Source: JAUUSJ01 sp051880475
GTDB lineage: Bacteria; Bacillota; Clostridia; Lachnospirales; Lachnospiraceae
DNA length: 59,848 nt
NCBI GenBank assembly: GCA_051880475.1
Contig: JBJEOA010000020.1
Location: 1-59,848, forward strand
Direction: 5' to 3'
The position numbers and the translations under genes were made by a program. The notes below the pieces were generated by a model, which was not told the origin of the DNA, did no database searches, and worked only from the letters and a program-made list of their open reading frames with translations. The first letter of the stretch is position 1. The number at the start of each line of letters is the position of its first letter. Of this stretch, positions 59,364 to 59,848 are shown in pieces.

Positions 59364-59684
59364 TTATTCTTCTTCGGCATCAAAGTCTAGGTCGAATTCC
59401 TCGTCATCTTCTACAGAGTCAAGTAAAGCATCAAAAGCTTCTGCTACTTTCTCGTACTCTTCATCGGATTCAATATTATTTAGTTCTACTTCATTTGTAT
59501 CTTCTAATTCTTTAAATTCGTAGATAAGAACATCTGCATCCATATCCTCGTCATTTGTATTAGGGTCAATTGGAAGAAGAGCGATATAATCTTTCTCTTC
59601 CACAGGGAAAATTGCGATTACGCTGCAATCTAAAATGGATCCATCATCAAGTGTTAAAGTAATCATTGGCATTTCTTCATTCAT
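59364..59684 (-). CDS. DUF1292-family protein
   Basis: A 106-residue acidic protein. The N-terminal MITLTLDDGSILDCSVIAIFPVEEKDYIALLPID is the conserved DUF1292 (YrzB-like) domain; the C-terminal half is very rich in Asp and Glu. Function is unknown; in Gram-positive bacteria the gene usually sits near a Holliday-junction resolvase-like gene, outside this window. AACGAGGTAG precedes the ATG on the minus strand. The last 164 bp of the window upstream of it contain only a short hairpin. Confidence 0.88.
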   Translation of the reverse strand: MNEEMPMITLTLDDGSILDCSVIAIFPVEEKDYIALLPIDPNTNDEDMDADVLIYEFKELEDTNEVELNNIESDEEYEKVAEAFDALLDSVEDDEEFDLDFDAEEE

Positions 59685-59753
59685 AATTTCTACCTCGTTC
59701 TATAAATTTTGTTATGAAAATCCTCACTATAAGCAAGTAATTGGATTTTTATT

Positions 59754-59778
59754 TATGTCTGCCTATTTTGCGGACATA
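59754..59778. other. Hairpin upstream of the DUF1292 gene
   Basis: TATGTCTGC pairs with GCGGACATA (one G-U) around a 7-nt loop. It may be the terminator of a gene outside the window or lie in the DUF1292 leader. Weak evidence. Confidence 0.35.
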
Positions 59779-59848
59779 TTTGTTTATTAGAAAGCTTTTT
59801 TTTACTATACTGGAAATATTGTAAAAAAGCAAGAAAAATTTTTTGCTG

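Noticed and set aside
1..59848. CRISPR arrays, insertion sequences, prophage or integrated element
   Set aside because: No regularly spaced direct repeats, transposase, integrase, terminase or tRNA attachment-site pattern was seen; all long ORFs have housekeeping or metabolic assignments.

Overview
The window is low-GC Gram-positive DNA with strong AGGAGG-type ribosome binding sites, sigma-A-like TTGACA/TATAAT promoters and T-tailed hairpin terminators. Gene content (AsrABC sulfite reductase type, SpoVB-like flippase, IscR/IscS/IscU next to MnmA, secG-rnr-smpB-ssrA, DUF1292) points to an anaerobic clostridium, most likely a member of the Lachnospiraceae. This placement is inferred, not tested. 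No phage, insertion sequence, CRISPR array, rRNA or tRNA was seen; the only stable RNA gene is tmRNA.

Layout. (1) 95-3242: copper resistance, a CsoR repressor and a CopA copper ATPase with a CopZ-like domain fused at its C-terminus. (2) 3241-10619: an AraC-type regulator divergent from a probable glucuronide catabolic operon: GH2 glycosidase, GPH sugar:cation symporter, mannonate dehydratase (UxuA) and an SDR mannonate oxidoreductase. (3) 10832-13284, minus strand: tyrA-aroA for aromatic amino acid synthesis. (4) 13545-20088: an EF-G-like GTPase, a small alarmone hydrolase-like HD protein, a glyoxalase-fold protein, a secreted L,D-transpeptidase and a SpoVB-family flippase. (5) 20227-36090: the centrepiece, a run of co-directed genes for a molybdoenzyme and siroheme reductase system: moaA, a MOSC-MogA fusion, a Crp/Fnr regulator, asrABC, a nitrate-reductase-like molybdoenzyme, a four-cluster ferredoxin subunit, an NADH/FAD oxidoreductase, a SLAC1/TehA-type anion channel, a MoeA-like protein with a cysteine tail, moaC, an orphan modC, mobA, moeA and mobB. 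(6) 36162-41316: a CapA-like protein, then iscR-iscS-iscU and mnmA. (7) 41335-47637: a secreted subtilase, a PHP phosphatase, a secreted SGNH hydrolase with wall-binding repeats and a Na+/phosphate cotransporter behind a Pho-box-like repeat. (8) 47749-52830: gap-pgk-tpiA-gpmI, lower glycolysis. (9) 52991-56606: secG, rnr, smpB and ssrA, protein export and ribosome rescue. (10) 56711-59684: a two-component system, a 46-residue ORF and a DUF1292 protein.

How region 5 may work. The molybdoenzyme carries the Cys-ligand and C-terminal signatures of NasA/NapA nitrate reductases, lacks a Tat signal and sits between a siroheme reductase complex and its own electron-transfer proteins and anion channel. 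The simplest reading is an NADH-driven cytoplasmic oxyanion reduction pathway: nitrate to nitrite by the molybdoenzyme, then nitrite (or sulfite) by AsrABC, with the channel moving the anion. Just upstream of asrA there is a palindrome matching the CRP half-site TGTGA-N6-TCACA, centred 41.5 bp upstream of the start predicted from a TAAAAT -10 element, and the neighbouring regulator has the matching R-E-T-T-S-R recognition helix. The window lacks MPT synthase (moaD/moaE), a molybdate permease (modAB) and siroheme synthesis genes.

Several non-coding hairpins recur or are unusually long: a 14-15 bp palindrome with paired base changes (10760 and 31109), a second two-copy inverted repeat (20227 and 36162), and two near-100 bp or longer imperfect hairpins (40032 and 43600).
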